Made by a program: the position numbers and the translations under genes. Positions 23,115 through 34,227 of a stretch of 64,000 nt of DNA are shown one piece after another. Numbering within the stretch: the stretch's first letter is position 1; the number at the start of each line of letters is the position of its first letter. The notes under the pieces are model-generated. The model made no database searches and was not told where the DNA came from. It saw only the letters and a program-made list of their open reading frames with translations. The stretch is from Mantis religiosa (taxonomy: Eukaryota > Arthropoda > Insecta > Mantodea > Mantidae), in NCBI GenBank assembly GCA_030765055.1, contig CM060953.1, positions 68,815,647 to 68,879,646 on the forward strand. Reading direction: 5' to 3'.

Positions 23115-24827
23115 CTATATAAAAATATCAATATCCTTAATCTACACAATAAGCGTTCTTCTTTCCGATATGCTTCTTGTATTTCATTCGAGCTTTCAAA
23201 TAATTATACATTTCTCAAGTGCTAAATACTTGTCTTTGAGGTATTACAAATATAATGAGATTTAAAATTCATCAAATAGTATACGCTCTTAAAAATGTGA
23301 CTGACTTTTCATTTAGTATAATATACAACTAGATATATAAATGTATACCGTAGTTTATCTTAACAAAATGTAGGCAGAAGAAAAAATAATAATTATTAGA
23401 TCAGCAAATCATAAAGCAATTCATCAGATTTTTAAAACTATATATAGAAATTCTGTATCACTTATACATGGGAAATATTTCGTCTATATATCTTAAATAT
23501 TTGAACCAGATTATGTGCTCTTTTATGCAATAACTGTAGTTTCTCCTAAATGCATTTTCCTTTCTATTCAGCGTTTCTTTGAACGAATTCTTCAAGCACA
23601 AGAAACTTATGGCGACGCCCGTTTATAGAATGGTGTATGACTTTTAAAGAATTTAAAGGGAGAGAAAACAATGTCTTGCTTTAAGCAATGCATTACAATG
23701 GTTCCTGAATGGCTACAGGGTTAACTTCTGTATTTTTGACACGTACGTAGCGTGATGTCACATTAGACAAAGAGAAGCTATGTGAATGAGTGAACTTCAA
23801 TCAGTCCTCTAATTTTCTGCATCACTTACTACCACCATCTAGCAAAACACTGAATAAATAAGGCTGGTCGAGTTTGAACTGTGTGGGAGGTGTGTGACCT
23901 TTCGCACACTCACCGCAATTTGTCTGACGTCACGCCCTCTTCTTCCTTCTCTTCCCCCTTCCCAACCCCCGCACTCTCGTTTTTATCGTGGCATTTTGAG
24001 CATTGTTTTGAAAATCTTTAAGCCTCATTTGTGCCTTTTCTTGTTAGGAACTTTATTCCCTAAAGGAAAATCTTTCCTCTGCAGCAATTTTCTTTCATTC
24101 AATGCCTACCCTTTGACATCCTCCAATTACATCGTTATGTTCCTCTTTTGAAAGGAACAGCTAAAATCCAAAATCCCCTTGTTATGTTTCCTATCCTATT
24201 TCAGTATTCTGATACTGAGTAAGAGGAAGGAAGCAACCATGAGATGTTGACGAAGAATTGCCCAGTGTACATCGGTATACCAAGTTTACAATGATTGTTT
24301 TTGCTAAATAGAAAACAGAGAAAAAGCAAATTAAAAGCAATGCTGAATTTTATATTTAGAATATTTATAGTCAGAACCTTCATTATGTCTTCCAATAATA
24401 TTTAAAATATGATCTATATTGTCCTGAATATTTTAATGAATGTTATGATTATTTAAAGAAAATGTCGAAAAAAGGTGGTGTAAAGCCGTAAAGCTCCCAC
24501 ACATAACGACATTGTTTTGAAATTCGCTTTTCTCTTTTTAGCGGAAAAAATGTAAAAGCTATATTACATTCAGGGCACTTTAAAACTTCATAATCTACAG
24601 TAAAGGATGTTAAAAATCTCACAAGTACATAAAAAGCTGCAGTTTTATTAAATGCTTCTCGTATATTTGTGAAACATTTAACTTGAACTGCTCTTATATT
24701 TATTTCCTTAGAGCGGGACTATAACTTGTCCCATAAAAATAACCTTTGTAACGTGGTGATGTTGAATAAAACCTACGTTTCCTGAAAAATATGTAGTCTT
24801 CTCAGTTCATAGGTCCTTTCCATCCCA
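23115..24827. other. intergenic, no gene seen
   Basis: Contains a CT-rich stretch at 23937-23975 and a TGACGTCA palindrome near 23930. A short stretch after a good acceptor-like CTTTCTATTCAG (about 23570) stays open for 18 codons, but there is no donor or other support. Confidence 0.4.
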
Positions 24828-25005
24828 CACAGTTCCCAGGCGACAAATTGTGTTGGTAAACACGGTGGTGGGGTAGGTTTTCTCCGGCATCTTCGGTTTC
24901 CCCCACCATCTCATTCCACCGGTGCTAGATCTTCATGTCATGCTTCATCAGTGTCACCGCCTGAGGTGTCGTATGTAGTAAAAGCGGGCGTTAAACACTA
25001 CGCAC
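24828..25005 (+). mobile_element. SINE family A, 5'-truncated
   Basis: Only the body and 3' end are present, starting at CCCAGGCGAC. The A and B boxes are absent, so this copy cannot be transcribed from its own promoter. 5' truncation is expected from incomplete reverse transcription. Confidence 0.88.
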
Positions 25006-25652
25006 ACACGTATTACAGGTTACACAATTTGCTCCAAGCTTCCATCAAAAGAGCCGTAAATATTAAATATACAATTTAATTTCAAAGAATATAATAATAC
25101 CATTGTGGGATGATGTAAGGTTCATGCTAATTATGAGTATTTCAAACACTTGACCTTTCGGATAATAAAAGACCAGAACATAGCGATTTGCTTCAAAAAT
25201 ATTCTATTATAGCTATCCATTTTGCTCCTAGATAGATTGAGTATTGACATCACTTATCAAACTTTCAGCACAATGAATTTGGTAGACACACAATAACCTG
25301 TCGTAAGAATAGACTTTAAAATGTTATACATTATTAAACACGTGAATAAAGAACGTGATGTCAATTTCACTACCAAACACTTAAAAGAATAAAATAAAAT
25401 ATTTCTAAACCACTTGCCAAACTATACAAACACTTTAGCTCCACTTACATTTAAAATTAGAACATGTTTCAAGGACCCCGCGTCCCCATCATCAGCTGAT
25501 GTTTGACTAGCTCTTCAGGTGACCGCCTCCTTCTCCTGATAAAGTTCCACAGTTTATAAACACTTCTATTTTATAATTTTAACTCAAAATGATTTTCATA
25601 TTCAGATTATTTTAATTTAGTTTGATCTGTTGGTCTAACTTTATAGCTCTTC
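25006..25652. other. intergenic; possible retroelement 3' fragment
   Basis: Mostly AT-rich. On the minus strand 25460-25510 reads CAGCTGATGATGGGGACG then GGTCCTTGAAACATGTTC, a box pair that resembles the downstream flank of Penelope-like elements. There is no coding support. Confidence 0.25.
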
Positions 25653-25667
25653 AACTACTGGTTTGGT

Positions 25668-25868
25668 GCCCGCCTCGGTAGTGTAGATGGTAGCGTGTCT
25701 ACCGCAAGTTCAAGAGGTCCCGATTTCTAATCTCGATCAGTTTTCCCTTATCCTGAAAGACGAATGTCGGGTAACTCTAAGCTCCATGGACCCCGGACTC
25801 ATTTGAGCATCATTTCACCCATTTCATTCACCGTCCGATATGACTTAACGTTGGAGGACGTAAACTGC

Positions 25869-25900
<32 letters not shown>

Positions 25901-25901
25901 A
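25668..25901 (+). mobile_element. SINE family B with perfect 15-bp TSD
   Basis: The head is intact, but about 35 nt after the B box are deleted (the copy jumps from CTCGATCAG to TTTTCCCTTATCC). The tail is a pure CAA microsatellite at 25866-25900. The TSD AACTACTGGTTTGGT is at 25653-25667 and 25902-25916. Confidence 0.93.
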
Positions 25902-25916
25902 AACTACTGGTTTGGT

Positions 25917-26660
25917 ACACTTTTGTTAATATCTCGAATAATCTCACACAGTCCTACTTGGTTTAAGTCAAATTTCTACTAAAAATTATTGTATGTATTT
26001 TCAACTAAAATTACATCACTGCAATTGAATAACCCTTCCTGAATGCCTTATTTTAGTTTGTACCTTCGTTTGAGGAGCACGCTAAATAATAAGTCATTTC
26101 ATAAAATACAATTACTTTCAAAACCATTAAATAGTCATACAACAGAAATGGCATTTCACGAAAACTAATCCTTTTCTTTGTGATGCAATAAACATTAACA
26201 TAATTTTAAGATTCGCTTCGTTATACTTAAGAACTCGGAATACAGCTCTTATCAGTTACTCTGTGGTTAGGAGATAAATTGTGTTGTACGACACCAAAAT
26301 AGAACCTATTAAGAGAATCATTTAGCTTATTCCGGGTGTCCATCCTTGTTTAAGCCGTCATTCCGACAACAGACCATAAAAAGGAAATGACTGCTTGGGT
26401 AGAGAAAACAGTTTTGTTCGCAATAAAACTAATTTATTTGTAATATGTTTTAAGCACCAGAAAGCTTAACGCAATACATCCTAGAGGCGAACTGATAGAT
26501 AACTCTTCATTAATGGGAGAAAAGTTGAACGATATTATCACGCCTAAATAATTTGATGGTTATTTAGAAGATAGAGCTAGTTGAATAAGATAATTGATGC
26601 CGAAATTATGGTTTGACAGAAGCAAAGAATAATGATAGACGTCGAAGGAATGTTGGTCTT
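25917..26660. other. intergenic, no gene seen
   Basis: No recognisable features. Confidence 0.5.
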
Positions 26661-27274
26661 TGTGACGACCCAGGGCACGGTCAGTGAGTTGGGGAAAGTA
26701 TAGTAACAAAGCCATGAAAGACGCTGTGTCCTTAGAAGGTTTCTAAAGGAATTGTCACTTGACTTATATGAATAGGGTATTCTTTGGATCGTTTACAATA
26801 GCGACCAAAACAGCCACAAAAGGACTTTGTTTAAAAAGGAATTTGGAGAGTGAAAGTTATATATAAATACACACGCAGTTGTGGTGAGGGAGACTCTTCG
26901 GCTTGTCGCCGATGGAGCCGGGTCACGGCTATGAAACCAGTATAAACATTATCCGGCGTGTAGCCGATATAAAGGGTAGAGTCAGACGTGAAGCCTTTTT
27001 AGGGCGGTCAACTTGTTCGGTCTTGAATATTTGTCAGGTCATCCAAAATTTATCGAGAAATATAATTAGCATTCAGTCACTATAAACCGTGATTGGTAAC
27101 CCTCGGTCGGCAGCTTCCATTTCGAGGTTTGAAATAAGAAGCAGTGAATAAATAATTTGGAAACGGGCATTCCAGTGTTGTAAAATTTCCTTCTCACACA
27201 CATCCACGCATACCCTGAGAGAAACCTCATTGCTCGCCGACTTCTGTGTTCGCCATTATATTATATTTGCATCA
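26661..27274 (+). mobile_element. solo or 5' LTR of an LTR retrotransposon
   Basis: The segment starts TGTGACGACCC and ends ATCA, the TG...CA form of LTRs. A TATA box (TATATAAATA) lies at 26858-26867, followed about 25 nt later by a GC-richer presumed leader (R region), and AATAAA sits at 27147-27152. The immediate downstream sequence (27278-27296) looks like a primer-binding site. The small open frame 26903-27085 is inside the presumed R/U5 region and is not taken as a gene. Alternative 5' edge: the TG at 26651. Confidence 0.65.
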
Positions 27275-27277
27275 AAT

Positions 27278-27296
27278 TGGCGTTCCAACGTGGAAC
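27278..27296 (+). other. primer-binding site-like sequence
   Basis: TGGCGTTCCAACGTGGAAC lies 3 nt after the LTR end. It begins with TGG (complement of the tRNA CCA end) and has the general form of PBSs of Ty3/gypsy-type elements. No gag follows, so the internal region has been lost. Confidence 0.55.
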
Positions 27297-27780
27297 TTGT
27301 GTACACCCATAAGTAATACTGCTTCATAATGTTACTATTTAAGTAGTACAATGTACACAGAATCTCATCAACAAAATGCATATAAAAGAATGACAGTAAA
27401 TACTACCCAAGCTAAAAACAAAATAAATACAATGCAGTAATCCGCTACTATTGTGTTTCAAATGGGAAGGTGTTTGTCCATGAGCGCTATATGACGAGCA
27501 ACCAATGGGAGTCCTGCGGTGTTATACTGCATTCCCGCTAAGTGGTGTGTGACGAACGCCAACCTAATCAATCTGTATGAAATACTATTCGCGCTAAGAC
27601 AAAAATTCATATTTTGCCAAAAATGATCCATGTGGAAGGTAGAGGGTACTGTATCTAACATAACCATGGAAACCCCATATTCTTAGCTTAAATAGTTTTT
27701 CTAGTGCAAATAAATGAAGCACTATTACCTGTATTATAACAATAAATCGCAATGTAAGCACTGCATGAATATCATTGGTT

Positions 27781-27782
<2 letters not shown>
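27297..27782. other. intergenic, no gene seen
   Basis: No retrotransposon coding follows the primer-binding site and nothing else is recognised. Confidence 0.5.

Positions 27783-27828
<46 letters not shown>
27783..27828 (+). repeat. TA microsatellite
   Basis: About 21 uninterrupted TA units followed by TGCGTGCACG. Confidence 0.95.
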
Positions 27829-27834
27829 TGCACG

Positions 27835-28260
27835 TATATTTGTAATTACTTAGAACTGATACGTAAATGTTTGGCATGACGTGATAAAAGAATTACTTGG
27901 TAAAGCCAATTCGAGCGAGAGAAAACAATAAATTTCCTGCTGCCCTGGCAGAACGTGTCTGGTCACATTATATCTTTGTTTATGAATGGTTCGTAATCTC
28001 TATTTACTCTAGAGAGTTCAAAGTGGTTGGTGTGTATACTTGTAACTGCATACTTTTAATTACTCAGAACTGAAATTTAAACTACTTACATGACGTGATA
28101 AAAGAATTACTGTGAATAAGTCAAGGTGTTAAATTCGAGAGAGAGCAAACACTTCATTTCCTGTTAGCCTGTGGAATGCTGTATGCTTATGGTTATCAAA
28201 GAATGCTGGATATGAAGTGTTTGTTTACTCTGGAGAGTTCAGATCAATATCATTCAGTTG
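27835..28260 (+). repeat. diverged tandem duplication, unit about 214 bp
   Basis: Two head-to-tail units share ordered landmarks: AATTACTTAGAACTGA / AATTACTCAGAACTGA, the 20-nt string CATGACGTGATAAAAGAATT in both, AATTCGAG, CATTTCCTG or AATTTCCTG, and CTCTAGAGAGTTCA / CTCTGGAGAGTTCA. No coding content. The array ends shortly before the transposase relic at 28.4 kb. Confidence 0.8.
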
Positions 28261-28434
28261 TTCTTTACATAATAGAGTAAGAGTTAAATAGTGCAATGTC
28301 TTCTTGCAGTGAAATTAGTGGCGAGTCAAAATGGCAGGTATTGCGAAGTTAGACTCAAAGTATTATTTTAAGGTGCACACGTTCTTAAGAAATGTTTAGG
28401 AAACAAAAACTAAAAATGAGTTATTGCAAAGACT

Positions 28435-28846
28435 TCTTCAATTAAATACAAGGAAAAAGTGTATGAGAGGGATCAACTTGTAATTTAAATGGGATACGAG
28501 GTAATACGCCTCCCACCTTACCACTGCCAGTATAATCCAATTGAGTTGGTGTGGGCTCAAATAAAAAGGGGGATCGCAAGCAGAAATAATACTTTTAAAC
28601 TGACGGAGGTCTTGTTCACGAAGAAATTGACAAGGTAACACAACAGGACTATGAAAACTGCGTGAGGTATGCAGAAATCCTTCAAGAAGCCGATTTTAAG
28701 AAAGAAATACCACGTAACGGGATTTTGGAACCTGTAATCATAAATTTGCAAGACTCAGACGATGAATACAGTGACAATGACGAATTGTCTCTTAACGGAA
28801 GGGACATTGACGATATGGATCAGCCACCTGCAGTTGCATTGGAATA
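28435..28846 (+). pseudogene. IS630/Tc1-like (DDE_3) transposase, C-terminal relic
   Basis: In order the plus strand encodes VYERDQLVI, a stop, MGYEVIRLPPYHCQYNPIEL, VWAQIKRGIASRNNTFKLTE, a shift, then EEIDKVTQQDYENCVRYAEI and an acidic tail ending near 28846. The motif PPYHC..NPIE followed by W..IK is the C-terminal end of the DDE_3 catalytic domain in insect IS630-like transposases, with the last catalytic acidic residue normally in NPIE. The acidic Asp-rich C-terminus (DSDDEYSDNDE) is also as I remember for this group. At least one stop and one frameshift break it, and everything N-terminal of the last catalytic block is absent. The open frame 28662-28847 is only its tail. Confidence 0.75.
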
Positions 28847-29783
28847 GAGAAACAGGTAATTCATAAACTATAATTATAGTTATATATTTAAAATATACAT
28901 AATTTGCGAAAATGTTTTTCCAATTTGATTTTGGCCACTACATCATTGTAAAGGTTTGCAAAATATAATTTGCGCACCCTTAAGTCTGCACCAAGCAGAC
29001 CTGCAAGTTTTATGAGTGTGTGAGAGAGGGAAATATAAAAGGAGTGAGGTAACAAGATGGTAACGCTGAGTGTGATACAGCATCTGATTAGCTGGACTAC
29101 AGAACTCTTCTCATTTGAAACACATAATAGATCATGTAGCGATGCATAAATAAGGGCTTGTTATTATGCGGGAAACTTAACGGTTTGACTACTATATTAG
29201 GAACAAAAAACATGACTGAAAACAATTTAAGTACAAATATGAAGGCCAGTGACATTTTGTTCAGTATTCGTATTTTGAGATTAACAGCATTAGCTTCGCT
29301 ATCTGTGAAGGATCTGCCAATGAGAACGTTTTCCTTATGTCCTACTCCATAGAGCATTTTAAATACTTCTGTTTATTAATACTCTTTACGATAAAAGCTT
29401 TAAATATCTGAATTCAGTGCTGTGTTAAATTACATGCTAATTTGGTTGTGATATCAACAACGGTTAAAATTTTATTTTCAAAGCTCGCATTGAGGAAGTG
29501 GCTTAAGGAATGTAATATAAACGGGCAAGTGAAGTGTGTTAGCCTTTTTGACTACAGAACACGAAATATCTATCAGTAAACTTGTATAATATCAGCATAA
29601 CCTAAAAAATAATATTTTCTCATACTCTTGTTCCAACGCAAAAGTCATCGCGTGTATGCTTACGTTCTATATAAATTAGTAAAATCATAACCTTATATCC
29701 GCATATTTGGATGGCGGCTTCAATCATGTCACAGTAACGTAAATAGTAGATGTAATATATGATAATAAAACAACAATAAAAAT
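28847..29783. other. intergenic, no gene seen
   Basis: A 64-codon frame at 29158-29352 has no recognisable content. Confidence 0.5.
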
Positions 29784-29893
29784 AAATATTAATAATATTA
29801 ATATAAATATTAATAATAATATTAATATAAATATTAATAATAATATTAATATAAAAATTAGTAATAATATTAATATAAATATTAATAACAATA
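29784..29893 (+). repeat. 24-bp AT-only minisatellite
   Basis: About 4.5 copies of ATTAATATAAATATTAATAA plus TAAT (24-nt period, with a few substitutions). It sits where the 3' tail of the minus-strand tRNA-like repeat would end, so it may be an expanded SINE tail. It explains the Ile/Asn/Tyr-rich minus frame 29620-30054. Confidence 0.85.
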
Positions 29894-29934
29894 ATAATTA
29901 CAGAAATTAATTGTTCTTTCACACTAGCCTTGTG

Positions 29935-30160
29935 TAGGACGCACTGTGAAAGCGTAGAGCCAAACTCAAAAATGCAATGCCATAGCCGGGATTTGAACCA
30001 CGGATCTTCTGGTTTCCTTCCAGCCACTCTAACCATTTGAGCTACTATGGTCAACGTGCCAACATTGCATTAAATTCTCCAACTGACTCGTGTTTTTCCC
30101 AGTAAACCACTAAGAGTATAAGGGTAGAGCCAGACTGAAAAATTCAATGCCATGCCAATT
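29935..30160 (-). mobile_element. tRNA-like repeat family D, minus strand
   Basis: The tRNA-like core is 30053-29979 on the minus strand: GACCATAGTAGCTCAAATGG (A box) to GGTTCAAATCCCGGCTATGG (B box plus acceptor arm). Upstream on the same strand is ACTCTTAGTGG and GAGAATTTAATG; downstream is CATTGCATTTTTGAGTTTGG. Abutting it at 30120-30160 is the tail of another minus-strand unit (GGCATTGAATTTTTCAGTCT), so the units were in tandem. Confidence 0.8.
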
Positions 30161-30162
30161 TT

Positions 30163-30452
30163 CCATTAATTGTACCTAATATTGGTCCGAACTATAAAGC
30201 CCAGGTCTTATGGTACTTATCTTAAAGTAATTACAGCATAGTAAGTCGCCATTAAGGTAGTTGTCTCATGTATTTATGAGAACTCTTAGTGGTTTACCGG
30301 GAGAAACACGAATCAGTTGGAGAATTTAATGTCATGTTGGCACGTTGGCCATAGTAGCTCAAATGGTTAGAGCGGCTGGACGGAAACTAGAAGATCCGTG
30401 GTCCAAATCCCAGCTATGGCATTGAATTTTTCAGTCTGGCTCTACCCTTTCA
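30163..30452 (+). mobile_element. tRNA-like repeat family D, plus strand
   Basis: A unit of about 290 bp: spacer with AATTTTCCATTAATT and GTAAGTCGCC, then CTCTTAGTGGTTTACCGGG, GAGAATTTAATGTCATG, the tRNA-like core at 30347-30420, and the tail ATTGAATTTTTCAGTCTGG. It faces the minus unit, so 30048-30118 and 30283-30352 form an inverted repeat. Confidence 0.82.
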
Positions 30453-30489
30453 ATAATAATAATAACAATAGTTTAGAAGCTGCTGATTC

Positions 30490-31171
30490 TGTAAATAATG
30501 CAAATAGCTACGTAGGTTTCAGCGAAATAAAGCGTTCATTACATATCAATGCTGGCTATGAATGCTTCGCAATATAGCCGACTTTAGTTTTAAAGTTACA
30601 GTTCGAATCGCTATCTAATGAATAAAACTGAACTGCACAACTCCTGGCCACACTTATTCCCGTGATAAGCTATCCAATGAATAACTATTCCAAGATTTAA
30701 TTCGAGTCCATACAACTGGCCCTTATTTAAACTTTTAGTTAAATTGCAAACTTATAAGCTGTGTAAACATTTTAACTAAACATGACTTCATACAATGACA
30801 ATGCACTGCAAAATTGTGTTCCTGCCTGCTACTACACAAGGGCAATGTTAAAATGCAGGTATTTGCAATTACATAAACGAAGCCACTATCTACCTTGAAA
30901 ATTAAAATAACATTAAGTAATTTACAACTCACTAGCACAGGTAATCAGAGTTAAGCTTTAAAATCACAATTATAGATAAATACCATGAAGAAACATTTTT
31001 CAACTGATATATTGATAAAAAATATAAGGGAAAATAACCCAATATATCATAGGTGTTTAAAATTCAAAAACTTTCATCCTTTAAGCGCTTTGAGTAACTT
31101 CGTCTCATTAGTTTTAAAAAATTGGCATTGCTAATTTTCTCCACATTTAAATGTAGAAGTAAATTAGCATC
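30490..31171. other. intergenic, no gene seen
   Basis: AT-rich, no recognisable features. Confidence 0.5.
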
Positions 31172-31185
31172 TAATAATTATGAAA

Positions 31186-31504
31186 CAGGTTCTTCGCCGT
31201 GACGTAGTAGGCTAAGGGATTATGCTTTGGTTCCCTACTACGGAATGCGACCCGGGATCTATCCCACCCTTGGGAGTGCGGATTTTATGTCGCGGGTATA
31301 GGACTGGAGCCCTCTTAGCACTGTAAGGAAATGAAGGCGCTTACGATAGGTAAGTAGTCAAGAAAGCTAACTTTCCGGTTGGGGGATGCCGAGATGATAA
31401 CCACATCTCCTCCCCGTATCTGTTGCTTATGTGGGCGTGAGGCCGGCAGTCAGGTTGGCAGGCCTTGGCCCTATATGGGCTGTCTCGCCATAATTTATTA
31501 TTAT
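31186..31504 (+). mobile_element. SINE family C with perfect 14-bp TSD
   Basis: Head CGTGACGTAGTAGGCTAAG (A box-like), GGGATCTATCCC (B box-like), body AAAGCTAACTTTCCGGTTGG and ACCACATCTCC, 3' part GCCTTGGCCC, and a TTA-rich tail. The TSD TAATAATTATGAAA is at 31172-31185 and 31505-31518. Confidence 0.92.
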
Positions 31505-31518
31505 TAATAATTATGAAA

Positions 31519-32769
31519 TAGTCTTGAAAACAAGAAAAAGTGGTTCCATGTCGTTTTCCTTGCTCAACACTAATTTCAATAGCTACAAAAATCACCGGTT
31601 CGAGAAAATAAAATGTCTTCAGGAAACAGAGTATTGATGTTGAACATAACGCCACAAATAATAAAACCTCCTAATGCCATTCCTGTGCGAGTTTTTCCAA
31701 ACGCATTTCATGAAAATGGTGGTTGATTTTCCAAAATTGATTCAGATAAAACTGTTCGAACAGCATATCTGAAAAGTACAGTTAATTGTTAATGGAAATT
31801 ATTTTAAAAGGAAAACATCCTAAGTCTTACAAAATATTAAAATTTTATTAACATAATATACCAAATGATGCGGTGGATTGAATCCTACAGACTGTACAAC
31901 ACAAGAGAACGTATTTGTTTCCAAAATAATTAGCAACTATTGCTTAGTACATGAGGTTTCATATCCTGCCTGGTTCTAGATTTAATAAGTCTACAAACAG
32001 ACGTTAGTTTTTTTTTTCCACCAATGTACCTGCCAGTATAACCAGCATTATTAAGTTTCAGAGGCATATATACTTGAATAAAGGCATCAAACCAAGGTAA
32101 TATGATCACCTGGGATATCTCTGCTCCCACATTGTGATTGATATCCGAAACAATGCCTTTGTTATTGTAATTATTACTCTGCACACAGTTTGTTTGCATT
32201 TAATTATAATGTTCAGCGATGGTAGTTGCATTATATAGAAGTGCTTCTTGGACCTAGGTACATCCACGTTACACCTATGAATTTTTGGGTTAACACTATA
32301 ACTATTTCTGTAGATAAATTTGAACAAGGTGACAAAGGACTTCTGCAGAACCTAAGAAAACAAAGAGAACACTTGAGAACAAATACAAATGTTTTTAATG
32401 GTGTCTAAAATTTTCCAAGTTATTCTGTATTTTAGTTCTGATTTCGAAAACGTCTTCAATTTCATTATAGCAGCTGTATTTTGAGGTACTGATGATTTCA
32501 TTATAAATTATTCTTATGGCTTCTTTTTTTACGCCACCGTTTGTAGATTGATTATATTATTTGCGTTATACTAATTTATTTTAGCCAAAGTCGAATCTTA
32601 TTGTTTGCAGATATACTTGAACTATTCTGACAATTATTTCTTCTTTTTATAGATGGTGAGGAGGCCTAATAGGTCCTGATATGGCTTCATTACGAAGAAA
32701 ATGTGTCAACAAACCTGTTGTGTGGCTTCCTTTCTTCATTTGTGGGAAATGACACATTCATTCAACAAA
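31519..32769. other. intergenic, no gene recognised
   Basis: The minus frame 31930-32199 and plus frame 32226-32408 are open but show no recognisable domain. Confidence 0.4.
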
Positions 32770-34130
32770 GAGAACCCAATACGGATTTTCTAAAAATAGC
32801 TTATTTGCCTACTTCAAAGTAAAACTGGGAGACCAAGATAAGTTTTGGGAACCTCACATAGTATGTAAAGAAGCAAGGAAGCTATCAGAATTGTTAACTT
32901 CTAGACTGGTATGAAAACAATGTGGATACCTGGAACAAAAGTGATGGTGATAGTAAGATTTCCTGCCATTCTTCACAACAGAAATCCAATTTGTTTTTCG
33001 TATCAACGTAGGAATTTTAATGAAGCTAGGTATAAGAAAATACATACCAACGGTTTGGCAGTTAATCATTGCCAGTTCCAAACTTAGTCTGAAATGAATT
33101 CTTTTGCATAACGTAAATAAATACGGGTCAATACCAATAGGTCACCTTAATTACAATGCGTGAAAATCAAGCTACCATAGCTACGATACTAGAGAAGGTC
33201 TTATACCATGATCACCAATGGGTGACGTGTATCGATATGAAAATGATTAATTTTCTTCTAGAACAAGGTGGGTACACCACATATATCCATTTTTATATGA
33301 CTATAGGACTCCAGAGCTATAGATCAACATTGGGTGACAAGACAGTGTCCTTTTAGAGAAAGCATGATCATTGGAGGGAAGAAACAACAGCGAGAACCTT
33401 TGGTTGACAGAAACAATATCATGTTACTAGCGCCCGCCTTGGTAACGTGGTGGTAGAGTGTCTGCCTCACGTTCAAGGGATCCCGAGTTCGAATCTCGGT
33501 TAGGGTGAGTTGCCTGGATAAGGTTATTTCCGGGGTTTTCCCTTATCCTGAAAGATGAATGTCGGGTAACTCTAAGCTCTATGGACCCTGGGATCATTTG
33601 AGCATCATTTCACCCATTTCATTCATCGTCCGATATGACTTAACGTTGGAGGACGTAAAATTACAAAATAAAAAAAATAAAAAAAAATGTTACTAGCACT
33701 GCACATCAAACTTCGGTTAATGATATATTTGATTGGCCACAAATCTGATAACTGATAAATGATGAAAAATTTGAAAATTCAATGAAGGATACTGAGGTAG
33801 CTGCGTGGTGGTTATCGTTCTGTATGGTACTAAAGAATTTCCTTGCAAACTGTAAGGTCCTTAGCTATAAAGAACCGTTTGAGAATATGCTCACTGCTTT
33901 CGGTGCCCTTGGTTGTTACATGAGCATCAAATTGTACTATTTAAAATCATTTGAACCAATTTATGGATTGTCTTGGAGATGTGATTGAGGAACAGGGTAA
34001 GTATTTTCACCAGGAAATAAGAACAATGGAGGAACAGTATCGTGAGTGATGAGATATACATATGATAGCAAACCACTGCTGGAGTATCCTGTGCGTATTT
34101 ACAAGATCATTGCATTGGAGGAAATAACAT
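32770..34130 (+). pseudogene. relic of a multicopy arthropod ORF of unclear class
   Basis: A long decayed coding relic lies on the plus strand in several frames. At about 32805-32900 it reads YFKVKLGDQDKFWEPHIVCK. At 32990-33080 is NEARYKKIHTNGLAVNHCQF. At 33156-33350 is a frame with HQWVTCIDMKMINFLLEQGG. After a SINE insertion (33432-33686) it resumes with VNDIFDWPQI, then MKDTEVAAWW, LKNFLANCK, FENMLTAFGALGCYMSIKL, and finally GDVIEEQGKYFHQEIRTMEE. From memory these blocks, especially the E-E-x-G-x-x-F-H-Q-x-I and Y-Q-G-type ending, match a large repeated protein family found in many arthropod genomes and usually annotated as uncharacterised. I do not know its transposon class. Many stops and shifts show it is dead. 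Confidence 0.65.
33432..33686 (+). mobile_element. SINE family B with perfect 11-bp TSD
   Basis: Full-length (head CGCCCGCCTTGGTAACGTGG, B box GAGTTCGAATCTCGG), A-rich tail with T interruptions. The TSD ATGTTACTAGC is at 33421-33431 and 33687-33697. It interrupts the older ORF relic at 32.8-34.1 kb, so it is the younger insertion. Confidence 0.94.
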
Positions 34131-34189
34131 AAACGAGGATTCAGCGACCTGATGAAAGAAAATGATTGAAATTAATGTGACTAGTGCAT

Positions 34190-34227
34190 AAATCCCATCC
34201 CATCCCATCCCATCCCATCCCATCCAT
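34190..34227 (+). repeat. ATCCC pentanucleotide microsatellite
   Basis: About seven tandem ATCCC units. Confidence 0.95.

Noticed and set aside
23925..23935. TGACGTCA palindromes (also near 51221 and 51991) as CRE-like regulatory sites
   Set aside because: Three 8-bp matches in 64 kb without promoters or genes nearby carry little weight.
29620..30054. 144-codon minus frame rich in Ile, Asn and Tyr
   Set aside because: It reads through the 24-bp AT minisatellite and a tRNA-like repeat.
30347..30420. Functional tRNA gene
   Set aside because: The core pairs well, but it is embedded in a repeated unit of about 290 bp with non-tRNA flanks, several diverged copies and no clean variable or anticodon arm. 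SINE-like head is the simpler reading. The same applies to the heads of families A, B and C.
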